From: an uncultured Sphingomonadaceae bacterium
GTDB lineage: Bacteria > Pseudomonadota > Alphaproteobacteria > Sphingomonadales > Sphingomonadaceae
Direction of reading: 5' to 3'
Assembly (NCBI GenBank): GCA_947258815.1
Contig: CAMYJW010000004.1
Location: 1 to 51,346 of the forward strand
Length of the DNA stretch: 51,346 bases
In this document: piece by piece, positions 16,806-25,536 of the stretch
Position numbering within the stretch: position 1 is the first letter of the stretch
Layout: each line of letters begins with the position of its first letter
Position numbers and translations under genes: made by a program
Notes under the pieces: model-generated
Database searches by the model: none
The model's input: only the letters and a program-made list of their open reading frames with translations
Told to the model about the DNA's origin: nothing

Positions 16806-17870
16806 ATGCCAGCAATTCGGGAGGCTACCATTCACAGTATCCGTATTGGCGTCGTGCTGAGATTCAAGAATCCGGAACCCTGGAGGGTGGGCTGGAAACA
16901 GCTATACGACGAACATCTCGAATACGCGGCAGCGGTCGATCGGTTGGGATTTGACGGATTATGGGTGCCCGAGCATCATTGTATCGATACAGGCTATAAC
17001 CCTGCGCCGCTGACGACGCTTGCTGCAGTGGCCGGCGTTACAAGGCGCTGCTGGCTGGGAACCCAGCCTCTTATTCTACCGCTGCATAATCCCGTCCTGG
17101 CTGCCGAGCAGGCAGCCACGGTCGATGTCCTGTCAGGCGGCCGGTTGATCTTGGGCATGGGTGCCGGATTTCGCGCCGAAGATTTTGAGGCGATCGGGAT
17201 ACCCAAGAAGGAACGCGGTAAACGCAGCGATGAAGCAATCCAGATACTGACCCGTGCGCTCCGGGGCGAGACCTTCGATTTCTCTGGCAATTTTTACGAT
17301 GTCAAAGGCGTCAGGCTCTCGCCGGGCCCGATGCAGGAAAGCATGGGCTTTCAGCTTGCAGTCCGTTCGGAAGTTGTTGCCAGAAGAGCCATTCGAAACT
17401 CCGTTGATGTCAATCTGCAATCCCGCGAAGAAGCATTGGTTTTCGGACCAGCTGTTGCGCAAGAGGCAGAGAAGATGAACACTGATCCAAACCGGATTGG
17501 CGGCAGCATTCAGCGCGGAGGGTTTATCGGCACGACACGCGAGGCAGCAGTTGAGGCAAGCAAGCCCTATCTGCGCTTTCAGGCAGAGGAATATCTGACC
17601 AATGCGGGAGCTGACACCAATGTGCAGGACCATGCCAGGAAGATGATCGCCAGCGTCGATGCTGGTGAAGGTGCATTTACGGCCAACGAATGGCTCGAAA
17701 CGCTCGAAGCCGATGGCGATGCCATAGAATCGACAGGCCTGCGCCCAGACTGGGTGAACTTGACGCTCTGGCATTCCGGCATGCCGCTCAGCCAAGCTAT
17801 CGATGCTCTGGAACAATTTGCGGAGCAGGTCCTGCCGCATGTGAAACGACCGCCGCTGCCTAAGCGATAG
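16806..17870 (+). CDS. LLM-class flavin-dependent oxidoreductase
   Basis: A 354-residue luciferase-like TIM-barrel enzyme using reduced FMN or F420. Visible family features are G-L-W-V-P-E-H-H at about 51-58, the strand ending L-P-L-H-N-P, and L-S-G-G-R-L-I-L-G-M-G-A-G-F at about 110-123. Such enzymes often act as two-component monooxygenases, for example in Baeyer-Villiger or dealkylation steps. It follows the AraC gene by 65 bases in the same direction. No dedicated flavin reductase gene is present, so reduced flavin would come from elsewhere. Confidence 0.88.
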   Translation: MPAIREATIHSIRIGVVLRFKNPEPWRVGWKQLYDEHLEYAAAVDRLGFDGLWVPEHHCIDTGYNPAPLTTLAAVAGVTRRCWLGTQPLILPLHNPVLAAEQAATVDVLSGGRLILGMGAGFRAEDFEAIGIPKKERGKRSDEAIQILTRALRGETFDFSGNFYDVKGVRLSPGPMQESMGFQLAVRSEVVARRAIRNSVDVNLQSREEALVFGPAVAQEAEKMNTDPNRIGGSIQRGGFIGTTREAAVEASKPYLRFQAEEYLTNAGADTNVQDHARKMIASVDAGEGAFTANEWLETLEADGDAIESTGLRPDWVNLTLWHSGMPLSQAIDALEQFAEQVLPHVKRPPLPKR

Positions 17871-17924
17871 AGGCGCTTCAGCGGTTGGAGGAAGGCCATG
17901 CAACCCCTGACCCACAATAATGTA

Positions 17925-19157
17925 CTATTCCACGCGTAGCTTAAGCCCCAAAGGTCCGCGCACAGCGTAACTCTTTGGGTACGCGATCGAATCCTTACTC
18001 TGTGCCAAGGTTATTGACTTGAATTTGCTGAGCCACGCGGCAAAGGCAATGCGCAGTTCCAGCCTCGCCAGTTCCGCCCCCAGACAATGATGCTCGCCCG
18101 CACCGAAGGTGATGTGCGGACGCACATTTTCGCGATCGAGATTGATCCGTTCAGCATCAGCGTAAATGCACTCATCCCGGTTTGCACTGGCAAGGCCAAC
18201 AAAAACCTTCGAGCCTTTGGGGATCGTCACCTCACCCACTTCCACGTCCTCCAATGCATATCGCAATGTGACCTGAAGCGGCGTGCCGACCCTGAGAACC
18301 TCCTCGACAAATTTCTCTATATTGTCCGGTTCCGCTCGCAAACGGGCCTGCAAGTCAGGCTCCGACGCCAGTTGCAACATCCCTGCCGCAAACGCATTCG
18401 TTGTCGTTTCATTGCCCGCTACCAGCAATTCATCCGTGAAACCGCAAAGCTCACGATCTGTCAGAGGACGCCCCTCATACTCAGCATATGCCAGAACATT
18501 GAGCAGATCGTCACGCCGCTCTCTTCTCCGCAGCTCAATCTGTTCGAGCATGTATTTGTGCATTTCAACCATCAACTCCGCCCCGGCGATGGCCTCTTCC
18601 TCGCCAACCTGAACTGCCGTGTAGGTCAGCACAGCATCCGACCAGGCCTTGAAGCGGCGATATTCGCTTCGGGGAACTCCGAGCATATCAGCGATCACAT
18701 AGACCGGCAGCGGAACGCCGTACGCATCCACCACATCAACCACCGAACCAGCAGCAATATCGCCAAGCAATTTTGCCGAAGTTTCTGCAACGTAAGCTGC
18801 CATCGGGCGAACTGCCCCTGACTGAAAATAGGCATTCACTATCGAACGATAGTCCCGATGTTCCTTGCCATCTTTCTGCGCCATCAAACTGATCGGCGTT
18901 CCGACATCCTTTGTCCGCAAGATTTCCTGCGCGGCCTCATTGGGCTCAATGTAGCGGCGCCCGTCATTCTCTGCCGTTTTCTTGGCAAAACGGCGGGAAT
19001 CGACCAGGACTTTGCGCCCGAGAGCATAGTCTGTAATGAAGTACAGTCCCATGTCAGGCATATGATGAACTTTTGCCTGCTTTCTCAATTTTGCAAAAAA
19101 CTGATGCGGGCAAGTCTGCGCCTCTGGATCGAGAAGACTGGCATTAGCGGAGGTCAT
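17925..19157 (-). CDS. Cytochrome P450
   Basis: A 410-residue soluble P450. The I-helix motif A-G-N-E-T-T is at 247-252, E286/R289 form the E-x-x-R pair, and F-G-A-G-E-H-H-C-L-G places the heme thiolate at C358. It is a single leftward gene divergent from the Old-Yellow-Enzyme operon, with 322 bases between that contain a perfect inverted repeat. It has no adjacent ferredoxin and must share one of the two in the window or use another. Confidence 0.94.
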   Translation of the reverse strand: MTSANASLLDPEAQTCPHQFFAKLRKQAKVHHMPDMGLYFITDYALGRKVLVDSRRFAKKTAENDGRRYIEPNEAAQEILRTKDVGTPISLMAQKDGKEHRDYRSIVNAYFQSGAVRPMAAYVAETSAKLLGDIAAGSVVDVVDAYGVPLPVYVIADMLGVPRSEYRRFKAWSDAVLTYTAVQVGEEEAIAGAELMVEMHKYMLEQIELRRRERRDDLLNVLAYAEYEGRPLTDRELCGFTDELLVAGNETTTNAFAAGMLQLASEPDLQARLRAEPDNIEKFVEEVLRVGTPLQVTLRYALEDVEVGEVTIPKGSKVFVGLASANRDECIYADAERINLDRENVRPHITFGAGEHHCLGAELARLELRIAFAAWLSKFKSITLAQSKDSIAYPKSYAVRGPLGLKLRVE

Positions 19158-19479
19158 TTCAGTTCACCTTCTATGAAGCGTTTCGATTGGCCGATTATCG
19201 TGCCATCCACGCAACTGGCGATCGGATGATTTGACCGCCAAGCACTCTGCGACCGCAGAATGATCGAAATATGGCCTTAAAATCGAAACGTCTCCAATAC
19301 ATAGCGCGGGTCGGACAATTGAATGCCTCTAAACGGGGTAATCGCGGCACTTGGCGATCAGGACATTCGGATGTTCTGCGGAGTGACAGAACATTCGGCA
19401 GCACGATCTAAACTCCCCGCATTATCTCAGACCTGTGCCGACAATCTCATTCGGCAGGAAAGCGGAGCCGACCCTCAAG
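19158..19479. other. Divergent promoter region, P450 / OYE operon
   Basis: A 322-base interval without a recognised gene. It must hold promoters for both directions. The clearest structure is the inverted repeat at 19371-19394. A GTG at 19435 is in frame with the OYE gene but has no convincing ribosome-binding site. Confidence 0.5.
19371..19394. promoter_or_regulatory. Perfect 8-bp inverted repeat, candidate operator
   Basis: ATGTTCTG at 19371-19378 and CAGAACAT at 19387-19394 are exact reverse complements with an 8-base spacer, about 90 bases before the OYE start. The word ACATTCGG also occurs twice in direct orientation around it (from 19363 and 19391). The arrangement suits a dimeric repressor or activator site; no binding protein is shown. 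Confidence 0.4.
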
Positions 19480-20577
19480 ATGAGCGGAGAAGCTATATTC
19501 GAACCGGTCAAGATTTGCGGCCTTCCCCTGCGCAACCGGATCGTGATGGCCCCAATGACCCGTTCGTTCTCTACCGACGGCATACCCGGTCCGAACGTGG
19601 TCGAGTATTACAGAAAGCGAGCCGCTGGAGGGACGGGCCTGATCATCACCGAAGGCACCTGGATTCCCCATTCCAGCGCATGGAATGACGCCAACGCGCC
19701 ATGCCTGGGGAACGAGAGGCAGCTTGCCGGATGGCGGGTGGTGGTTGACGCGGTTCATGCGGAAGGAGGGCTCATATTTCCGCAGCTCTGGCATTGTGGA
19801 TTGATCGAGGAACCTGTGGCCGGAATGGGGAAACCGGGCCTGAATATCGGTGCCCATCAGCGTGGCCCCTCCGGCATTGGCGGTGGCATGATGAAGCCGT
19901 CGCAGCCCGTTGGCGAACCTATGACCAAAGCGGAAATTGCAGAGGTGATCGAGGCATATGGTGTAGCGGCGGGCAATGCCGTGACATGCGGCTTTGACGG
20001 AATCGAGATTCACGGCGCGCATGGCTATTTGATCGATCAGTTTCTTTGGCACGAAACGAACCTGAGGACTGATGACTATGGCGGCGATATAGCCGGAAGA
20101 GCGCGATTCGCCTGCGAAGTTATAAAAAAATGTCGGGATGAAGTGGGGCCAGACTTCCCGATCAGCATGCGGATATCGCAGTGGAAACAGCAGGATTTCG
20201 AGGCGCGACTGGCATCGTCTCCAGATGAACTGGAACTGCTTCTGGCACTGCTGGTGAACGCAGGAGTCGACATTTTTCACTGTTCTACCCGCCAGCATGA
20301 TGTTCCAGAGTTTGAAGGCGATCCGCTTACATTCGCCGGTTGGGTGCGAAAACTCTCCAACCGCCCGGTTATCGCGGTCGGATCAATTGGGCAGCGGGCC
20401 GATTTCACACCTGCCAACACTGACTTTGCCGAGGGTCTTGTCGAGGAGGGTAACGTCGATCTCCTGGCGATCGGGCGTCCCATGATTGCCAATCCGGATT
20501 GGGTCACACTCTCTCGCTCAGGAAAGACAAGTGAGTTACGTGCATTTGATCGCACCATGCTCGCGAGTCTCGATTAG
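19480..20577 (+). CDS. Old Yellow Enzyme-family NADH:flavin oxidoreductase
   Basis: A 365-residue FMN enzyme of single-domain OYE length, lacking the extra FeS/FAD region of BaiH or BaiCD. M-A-P-M-T-R at about 23-28 is the FMN strand, and G-F-D-G-I-E-I-H-G-A-H-G-Y-L holds the substrate-anion pair H178/H181 and Y183. It likely reduces an activated C=C such as an enone or enoyl intermediate. ATG 19480 is taken as the start. It opens an operon with SnoaL, SDR and sulfotransferase genes. Confidence 0.93.
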   Translation: MSGEAIFEPVKICGLPLRNRIVMAPMTRSFSTDGIPGPNVVEYYRKRAAGGTGLIITEGTWIPHSSAWNDANAPCLGNERQLAGWRVVVDAVHAEGGLIFPQLWHCGLIEEPVAGMGKPGLNIGAHQRGPSGIGGGMMKPSQPVGEPMTKAEIAEVIEAYGVAAGNAVTCGFDGIEIHGAHGYLIDQFLWHETNLRTDDYGGDIAGRARFACEVIKKCRDEVGPDFPISMRISQWKQQDFEARLASSPDELELLLALLVNAGVDIFHCSTRQHDVPEFEGDPLTFAGWVRKLSNRPVIAVGSIGQRADFTPANTDFAEGLVEEGNVDLLAIGRPMIANPDWVTLSRSGKTSELRAFDRTMLASLD

Positions 20578-20601
20578 GCCGGAAAGGATGGAGCTCTGAC
20601 C

Positions 20602-21108
20602 ATGCCACAAGACACGCTCAGCATCGAAGATCGTCTTGATCGGATGGAGGCAGTATCCGCGATCCGACAGCTGGCATATGACTATGCATATGCAGTCGAT
20701 ATGCTGGACTGGGAATTGATGGAGAAGTTGTGGGTAGAAACCGATGCCCCGCAGCCCCCGCCAATCCTTGACATACACGCCATTCGCAAGCTTCCCGCCC
20801 TGTTCGCTGAGCAGGGGCCATCAATGCTGGCGGTCGCAAACCATCGAATCGAGTTCGATGGTAATGATACCGCAAGCGGGACGGTCTATTGTTTGGCCTT
20901 TGTCGATCGCGGAGAATTCATCGAACAGGCGATCGTCTATGTTGACGATTATCGCAAGATAGACGGAGAGTGGCGCTTCCTGAAGCGGAATCACCTTTTG
21001 CTCTGGGGTCGGGAAACAGCCAATCCACTGCAACAGGCTGAGGCCAACTGGCCAGCCAGCCAAATCGGTGCGGGTAATGCCGCAAAGGTGCTGCGTGCGC
21101 ATGCCTGA
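20602..21108 (+). CDS. SnoaL/NTF2-like protein (BaiE-type dehydratase-like)
   Basis: A 168-residue SnoaL_4-type protein. Y28-x4-D33 in Y-A-Y-A-V-D and H81 in A-N-H-R-I have the same spacing as the catalytic Tyr, Asp and His I recall for BaiE (30, 35, 83). R129 in L-K-R-N could be a further active-site residue. It lies 24 bases after the OYE gene and 56 before an SDR. A hydratase/dehydratase acting on a hydroxylated CoA or free intermediate is inferred; an isomerase is also possible. Confidence 0.8.
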   Translation: MPQDTLSIEDRLDRMEAVSAIRQLAYDYAYAVDMLDWELMEKLWVETDAPQPPPILDIHAIRKLPALFAEQGPSMLAVANHRIEFDGNDTASGTVYCLAFVDRGEFIEQAIVYVDDYRKIDGEWRFLKRNHLLLWGRETANPLQQAEANWPASQIGAGNAAKVLRAHA

Positions 21109-21164
21109 ACCTTTGCCCTGCCACCCACCGCATTGGCAGCGTCTTTGACGGGAAGGATTGTTCG

Positions 21165-21923
21165 ATGCGTCTGAAAGGGAAAACGGCCGCAATTACGGGT
21201 GTTGCATCCCCCAATGGGCTGGGTTTTGCGATAGCCAAAGCCTTTTGCAGCCAGGGTGCGACGGTCCACATCTGCGATATCGATGCAAAGGCTGCCGCAG
21301 ATTGCAGCGAAGCCCTGAATGCTGCGGGCTTTCAATCAATCGCAAGGCGTCTCGACGTAACCAGTGAGCCAGACTGGTCCGATTTCCTCAAGCCAATAGC
21401 AAGAGATAATGGCCGGCTCGACATCCTAGTAAACAACGCGGGAATATCCAGGCGGGCCTTGACCGAAGATATCAAGATCGCTGACTGGAGACAGGTGATC
21501 GAAGTCAATCTGACCGGAGCATTTCTGGGTTGTCAGCAAGCGATACAGATCATGCAAGGTCAGCCAGGAGGAGGTTCGATCATCAATATCGCATCGATCT
21601 CCGCGCTTGCCGCGTTTCCGCAAAGTTCCGCGTATGGCGCCAGCAAAGGCGGATTGCGCCAGCTTTCCAAGGTTGTGGCTCTTGAAGGGGCAAGCCGCAA
21701 AATACGTTGCAACACAATCTTCCCCGGCATGATAGCGACCGACCTGTTGCGTGATCTTGCAAAGACTTCACCCGATCAGATCGCTGAACAGACAGCAAAG
21801 ATTCCCGTCGGTCGCATCGGCGATCCATCTGATGTTGCGCAATGTGCGATATTCCTGGCGTCGGAAGAATCGAGCTACATGACCGGCGCCGAGATTACGG
21901 TCGATGGCGGATATCAAATTTGA
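21165..21923 (+). CDS. SDR with extended TGxxSPxGLG cofactor loop
   Basis: A 252-residue SDR. The glycine motif is T-G-V-A-S-P-N-G-L-G at 11-20, two residues longer than the classical loop, and shared with the SDR at 23915-23148. N-N-A-G is at 90-93 and Y157-x3-K161 is the active site; the end is T-G-A-E-I-T-V-D-G-G. Its TGA overlaps the ATG of the sulfotransferase (TGATG at 21921-21925), so the two products are made together. Oxidation of the hydroxyl handled by that partner is plausible but unproven. Confidence 0.92.
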   Translation: MRLKGKTAAITGVASPNGLGFAIAKAFCSQGATVHICDIDAKAAADCSEALNAAGFQSIARRLDVTSEPDWSDFLKPIARDNGRLDILVNNAGISRRALTEDIKIADWRQVIEVNLTGAFLGCQQAIQIMQGQPGGGSIINIASISALAAFPQSSAYGASKGGLRQLSKVVALEGASRKIRCNTIFPGMIATDLLRDLAKTSPDQIAEQTAKIPVGRIGDPSDVAQCAIFLASEESSYMTGAEITVDGGYQI

Positions 21924-23131
21924 TGGTGCCAAATACTCAATCTCTCGGTGTCGATGGACAACTGGATGGTCTGAGCGACAATTTCAGCCAGTCATTCGAC
22001 AGACTTCACGAACTGGCGATTGACCGGGCCCACGTCGGTTCGGACTTCGGCGGCACTGAATACCATACCGGATTGCGCATCCTGCTTGATGCGCTGGACG
22101 AGGATTTTCAACTGACGGCAATCGGCAAGTGGTTTGCTGTCGATACGATCATCTCGGTTCTGGCCGCTAGGCTTTCAACCGAGACAGGTTGGAAGAACAA
22201 CCCGCAATACAAAGACGTTCGCATAGCTAAACCGCTGGTCATCGCAGGCCTGCCCAGAACCGGAACCACAGCCTTGCACAAATTGCTGGCGCTGGACCCC
22301 CAATTCCAGGGACTGGATCTCTGGATCAGCCAATTCCCTGCAGTTCGGCCACCGAAAACGACCTGGGAAACCAACAAGCATTTCCGCCAGGCAGCAGAGA
22401 TACTCGCCTTCCGCAAACGCCACATGCCGCAGTTCTACGCCACCCACGAAACATCCATCGACACGCCTGACGAGTGTATCGAAGTCCTTCGGCAGAGCTT
22501 TGTTAGCAATGCCTACACTACTTTTGGCAACAGCCGATATCAATCATGGTGGTGGCGGCAGGATGAACTGACCTCTTATCGTCGATATGCGGACGTATTG
22601 CGGCTGATCGGTATGGAGCAGCCCAATAAGACGTGGCTCCTCAAGAGTCCTGGTCAGCACGTTTGGGCTCTGGACTGCCTGTTCGCGGTATTTCCGAATG
22701 CCTGCGTGGTCATGACCCATCGGGATCCTGGCAAATTCATCCCGTCGGTTTGCAGCCTGTCCACAAGCCGCCAGCGACTGTTTCAAGGCGACAGCTTCTT
22801 GCCCGGATCAAAGGGTGTGCCAGAAGCGCTCAAATGGCGACAGGCATTGGACCATTCAACGCAGGCAAGAAAAACAAATGCCGCGCAAATTCTGGATATC
22901 CGGCACAAGGACTTTGTCCGGGATCAGATCGCAACGATCCGATCTATATACGACAAATTCGACCTGAGATTTGATCCTCAGGTCGAAACCACCATGCGTG
23001 AATGGCTGAAGAATCAACCAGCAGAACATAAAGCAGGAAGCCACCAATATACCGCAGAAGAATACGGCCTTAACGAGGAGCATCTGCGCGAATTGTTCAG
23101 CGATTACATAAAACAATTCGATCTCGTCTGA
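21923..23131 (+). CDS. Sulfotransferase-family protein
   Basis: A 402-residue protein of the Sulfotransfer_3-like group, which transfers sulfate from PAPS to hydroxyls. The 5'-phosphosulfate loop is G-L-P-R-T-G-T-T at 109-116. A second region, W-L-L-K-S-P-G-Q-H followed by T-H-R-D-P, fits the 3'-phosphate-binding segment. The start at 21923 is set by TGATG overlap with the SDR. A sulfotransferase inside a catabolic operon is unusual; it may protect, trap or activate a hydroxylated intermediate. The real substrate could be another nucleophile. Confidence 0.88.
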   Translation: MVPNTQSLGVDGQLDGLSDNFSQSFDRLHELAIDRAHVGSDFGGTEYHTGLRILLDALDEDFQLTAIGKWFAVDTIISVLAARLSTETGWKNNPQYKDVRIAKPLVIAGLPRTGTTALHKLLALDPQFQGLDLWISQFPAVRPPKTTWETNKHFRQAAEILAFRKRHMPQFYATHETSIDTPDECIEVLRQSFVSNAYTTFGNSRYQSWWWRQDELTSYRRYADVLRLIGMEQPNKTWLLKSPGQHVWALDCLFAVFPNACVVMTHRDPGKFIPSVCSLSTSRQRLFQGDSFLPGSKGVPEALKWRQALDHSTQARKTNAAQILDIRHKDFVRDQIATIRSIYDKFDLRFDPQVETTMREWLKNQPAEHKAGSHQYTAEEYGLNEEHLRELFSDYIKQFDLV

Positions 23132-23147
23132 CACAGGACCGGAGCTG

Positions 23148-23915
23148 TTATCGCGCTGACAGGCCGCCATCCACCAGGATTTCAGCTCCGGTGATATAGG
23201 ATGAATCTTCGCAAGCGAGGAACAGGGCAGCCTTGGCGATATCGTCCGGCTCACCCATTCTGGCCATCGGGATCGCGGCAACAAGCGCGGCATGCTGGTC
23301 GGGTGACTGCTCCTGGATAGGCGTGTGTATATCCGATGCGATCATGCCGGGCAGGATTGCATTGCATCTGATGTGGTTTTTTGCAGCCTCAACGGCAATG
23401 ATCCGGCTCAACTGCAATATCGCAGCCTTGCTCGCCCCGTAGGCTCCGCTGAGCGGAACACCCAGCCGCCCCGCAATCGATGCGATATTTACGATAACAC
23501 CGCCACGGCCACCTTCGGCCATGACTGCTATTGCATGCTTGCAGCCAAGGAAGGTGCCGGTCTGGTTGACTGCGAGCACCTCTTCCCAGCGATTGAGTTC
23601 GAATTTGTGGATCTCCGCACGGCGGGAAATGCCAGCATTGTTGACGGCAACATCGAGAGCGCCGAATTCGGCGACAGCACGGTCAACGATAAGGGCCCAG
23701 TCTGTTTCGCTCGACACATCATGGCGTAGCCCGATTGCAGTTGCCCCGCCAACGCCAATCTCCCGCGCCCGATCCGAAACACCTTCGGCGTCTATATCGC
23801 TCAGTATGACGTTAGCGCCTTGATCGTGGAACAGGCGCGCGATGGAAAAACCAAGCCCGCGCGGCGAAGCGCACCCGGTAACAATCGCAGTCTTGCCCTC
23901 AAGCTTTCCCGCCAT
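23148..23915 (-). CDS. SDR with extended TGxxSPxGLG cofactor loop
   Basis: A 255-residue SDR, last of four in tandem. The cofactor loop T-G-C-A-S-P-R-G-L-G at 13-22 and N-N-A-G-I-S-R-R-A at about 92-100 match the SDR at 21165-21923 closely, so these two are probably duplicates on opposite strands. Catalytic residues are Y159-x3-K163. It converges with the sulfotransferase gene. CAAAGGA precedes the ATG. The substrate is unknown. Confidence 0.92.
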   Translation of the reverse strand: MAGKLEGKTAIVTGCASPRGLGFSIARLFHDQGANVILSDIDAEGVSDRAREIGVGGATAIGLRHDVSSETDWALIVDRAVAEFGALDVAVNNAGISRRAEIHKFELNRWEEVLAVNQTGTFLGCKHAIAVMAEGGRGGVIVNIASIAGRLGVPLSGAYGASKAAILQLSRIIAVEAAKNHIRCNAILPGMIASDIHTPIQEQSPDQHAALVAAIPMARMGEPDDIAKAALFLACEDSSYITGAEILVDGGLSAR

Positions 23916-23941
23916 TTAAAAGTCCTTTGGTCGGCAGAGGG

Positions 23942-24706
23942 TCACGCCAAGGTAAAACCGCCATCAATCACAAATTCCGCACCAGTGACGTAGCCGGATT
24001 CGTCCGATGCGAGAAATACAGCGCAATGGGCTATCTCGCCTGGTTCAGCGAAGCGGCCCATGGGTATGGCCGCCAGACGCCGTTCGATAAGGCCGGGGTC
24101 GGATTCGACAAGCGGGGTAAAAATGTCAGTCTTGACCATGCCCGGAAATATCGTGTTGCAACGAATCCCGTGCGGTCCGCCCTCCAGCGCGATGATCTTG
24201 CTCAGTTGCCGGACCGCGCTCTTGCTCGCACCATATGCTCCACCCGTTGCATATCCAGCCAATGCACCGACCGAGGCGATGTTGATTATCGAACCCGGAT
24301 TTCCGGCTTTCTTCATTGCCCGAACCACATGTTTGCAGCCTAGCATGGTGCCGGTCAGGTTGACATTCTGGACCAGATTCCAGTCGTCAATTTCCATATC
24401 CTCAATCGGGTGCAACCGGGTCAGCCCTGCATTGTTGACGAGTATGTCGATCGAACCAAACTCCCGGATGGTCCGGGCAATAAGATTCTCCCAGGCGGCT
24501 TCTTCCTGAACATCGCTTGCAGCGGAGAACACGCGAAACCCTTCTTCGCTCAATTCCCTCGCGCGTTCGTTGAGAGCCTGTTCGTTGGTGCCGGTAAACA
24601 CGACCGAGGCACCGGCAAGGCACAGGTGGCGAGCTATCGCATAACCAATTCCGGCCTCGTAAGATGCACCGGTGACAATCGCGACCTTGCCGGCCAATCT
24701 GGCCAT
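23942..24706 (-). CDS. Short-chain dehydrogenase/reductase (SDR)
   Basis: A 254-residue SDR. The cofactor loop T-G-A-S-Y-E-A-G-I-G at 12-21 also has two extra residues. N-N-A-G is at 91-94 and Y158-x3-K162 is the catalytic pair; the tail is V-T-G-A-E-F-V-I-D-G-G. It starts only 5 bases after the previous SDR ends and lies 26 bases ahead of the next, so the set is one transcription unit. Alcohol/ketone redox is expected; each of the four SDRs may serve a different position of the substrate. Confidence 0.92.
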   Translation of the reverse strand: MARLAGKVAIVTGASYEAGIGYAIARHLCLAGASVVFTGTNEQALNERARELSEEGFRVFSAASDVQEEAAWENLIARTIREFGSIDILVNNAGLTRLHPIEDMEIDDWNLVQNVNLTGTMLGCKHVVRAMKKAGNPGSIINIASVGALAGYATGGAYGASKSAVRQLSKIIALEGGPHGIRCNTIFPGMVKTDIFTPLVESDPGLIERRLAAIPMGRFAEPGEIAHCAVFLASDESGYVTGAEFVIDGGFTLA

Positions 24707-24711
24707 AGCCG

Positions 24712-25488
24712 TTATTCCATTCCTGCCGGAACCAGAGTGCCGCCATTGTCGATCACAAATCGCTGGCCGGTAATGTAGGATGATTCATCCGAAGCCAGGA
24801 AAAGCACCAGCCTGCCGACGTGCACAGGATCGCCGGCACCGCTTGTGCGCGAAACGAAACGATCGTTCATCGACGCATCCCCAGCTCCCGGCATTTTCAC
24901 TGCCGTACCGGCCATCATGGGCGTGGCAAAGGCACTGGGATGAACAGAATTGCAGCGAATGTTATAATTGTTTTGCAGGCAGTGCACGGCCACCGTGCGT
25001 GTATAGGCTTCTATCCCGCCTTTGGCGGCCGAATAGGCGGCTGCATAAGGCATGCCCTGAACTGTCGAGACCGAAGACATGTTAATGATCGATCCGCCAC
25101 CGGATTTTTGCATCAGCCTGATCGCATGTTTGCAACCGAACATCGTGCCAAAGGTACTAACGGCAAAGATGCGATGGATGTCCTTCTCCAGGACCGTTTC
25201 GGGGTTCGCAGGTTCAACAACTCCGGCATTGTTGACCAATATGTCCAGCCCGCCTGCCTCTTCCACAACCCGGTCGAGCACTGCTGCGAACTCGCCTTCA
25301 TTGCTGACGTCGAGGTGCACAAACCTTACGTTTTCGCCAAGCTGTGCGGCAAGATCGCGCCCGGCATCGTCGGCGACATCGGCGATGTAGACCGTGGCCC
25401 CTTCATCCACAAACGCGCGTACATCAGCCTCTCCCAGCCCCATGGCCCCGCCTGTGACAACCGCTACCTTGTTCGCTAACCTACCCAT
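24712..25488 (-). CDS. SDR, hydroxysteroid-dehydrogenase-like
   Basis: A 258-residue SDR. T-G-G-A-M-G-L-G is at 12-19, N-N-A-G at 86-89, S-S-V at 138-140 and Y152-x3-K156. The overall layout, with Y-S-A-A-K-G-G and N-I-R-C-N-S-V-H-P, is close to 3-alpha/20-beta-hydroxysteroid dehydrogenase-like and cyclohexanol-type SDRs. It is third from the end in the tandem. The steroid-like label reflects family resemblance only. Confidence 0.9.
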   Translation of the reverse strand: MGRLANKVAVVTGGAMGLGEADVRAFVDEGATVYIADVADDAGRDLAAQLGENVRFVHLDVSNEGEFAAVLDRVVEEAGGLDILVNNAGVVEPANPETVLEKDIHRIFAVSTFGTMFGCKHAIRLMQKSGGGSIINMSSVSTVQGMPYAAAYSAAKGGIEAYTRTVAVHCLQNNYNIRCNSVHPSAFATPMMAGTAVKMPGAGDASMNDRFVSRTSGAGDPVHVGRLVLFLASDESSYITGQRFVIDNGGTLVPAGME

Positions 25489-25536
25489 CCGTGATTACCT
25501 CAGCGTTCAGTGAAAATTGCATACACAGCAAGCAGG

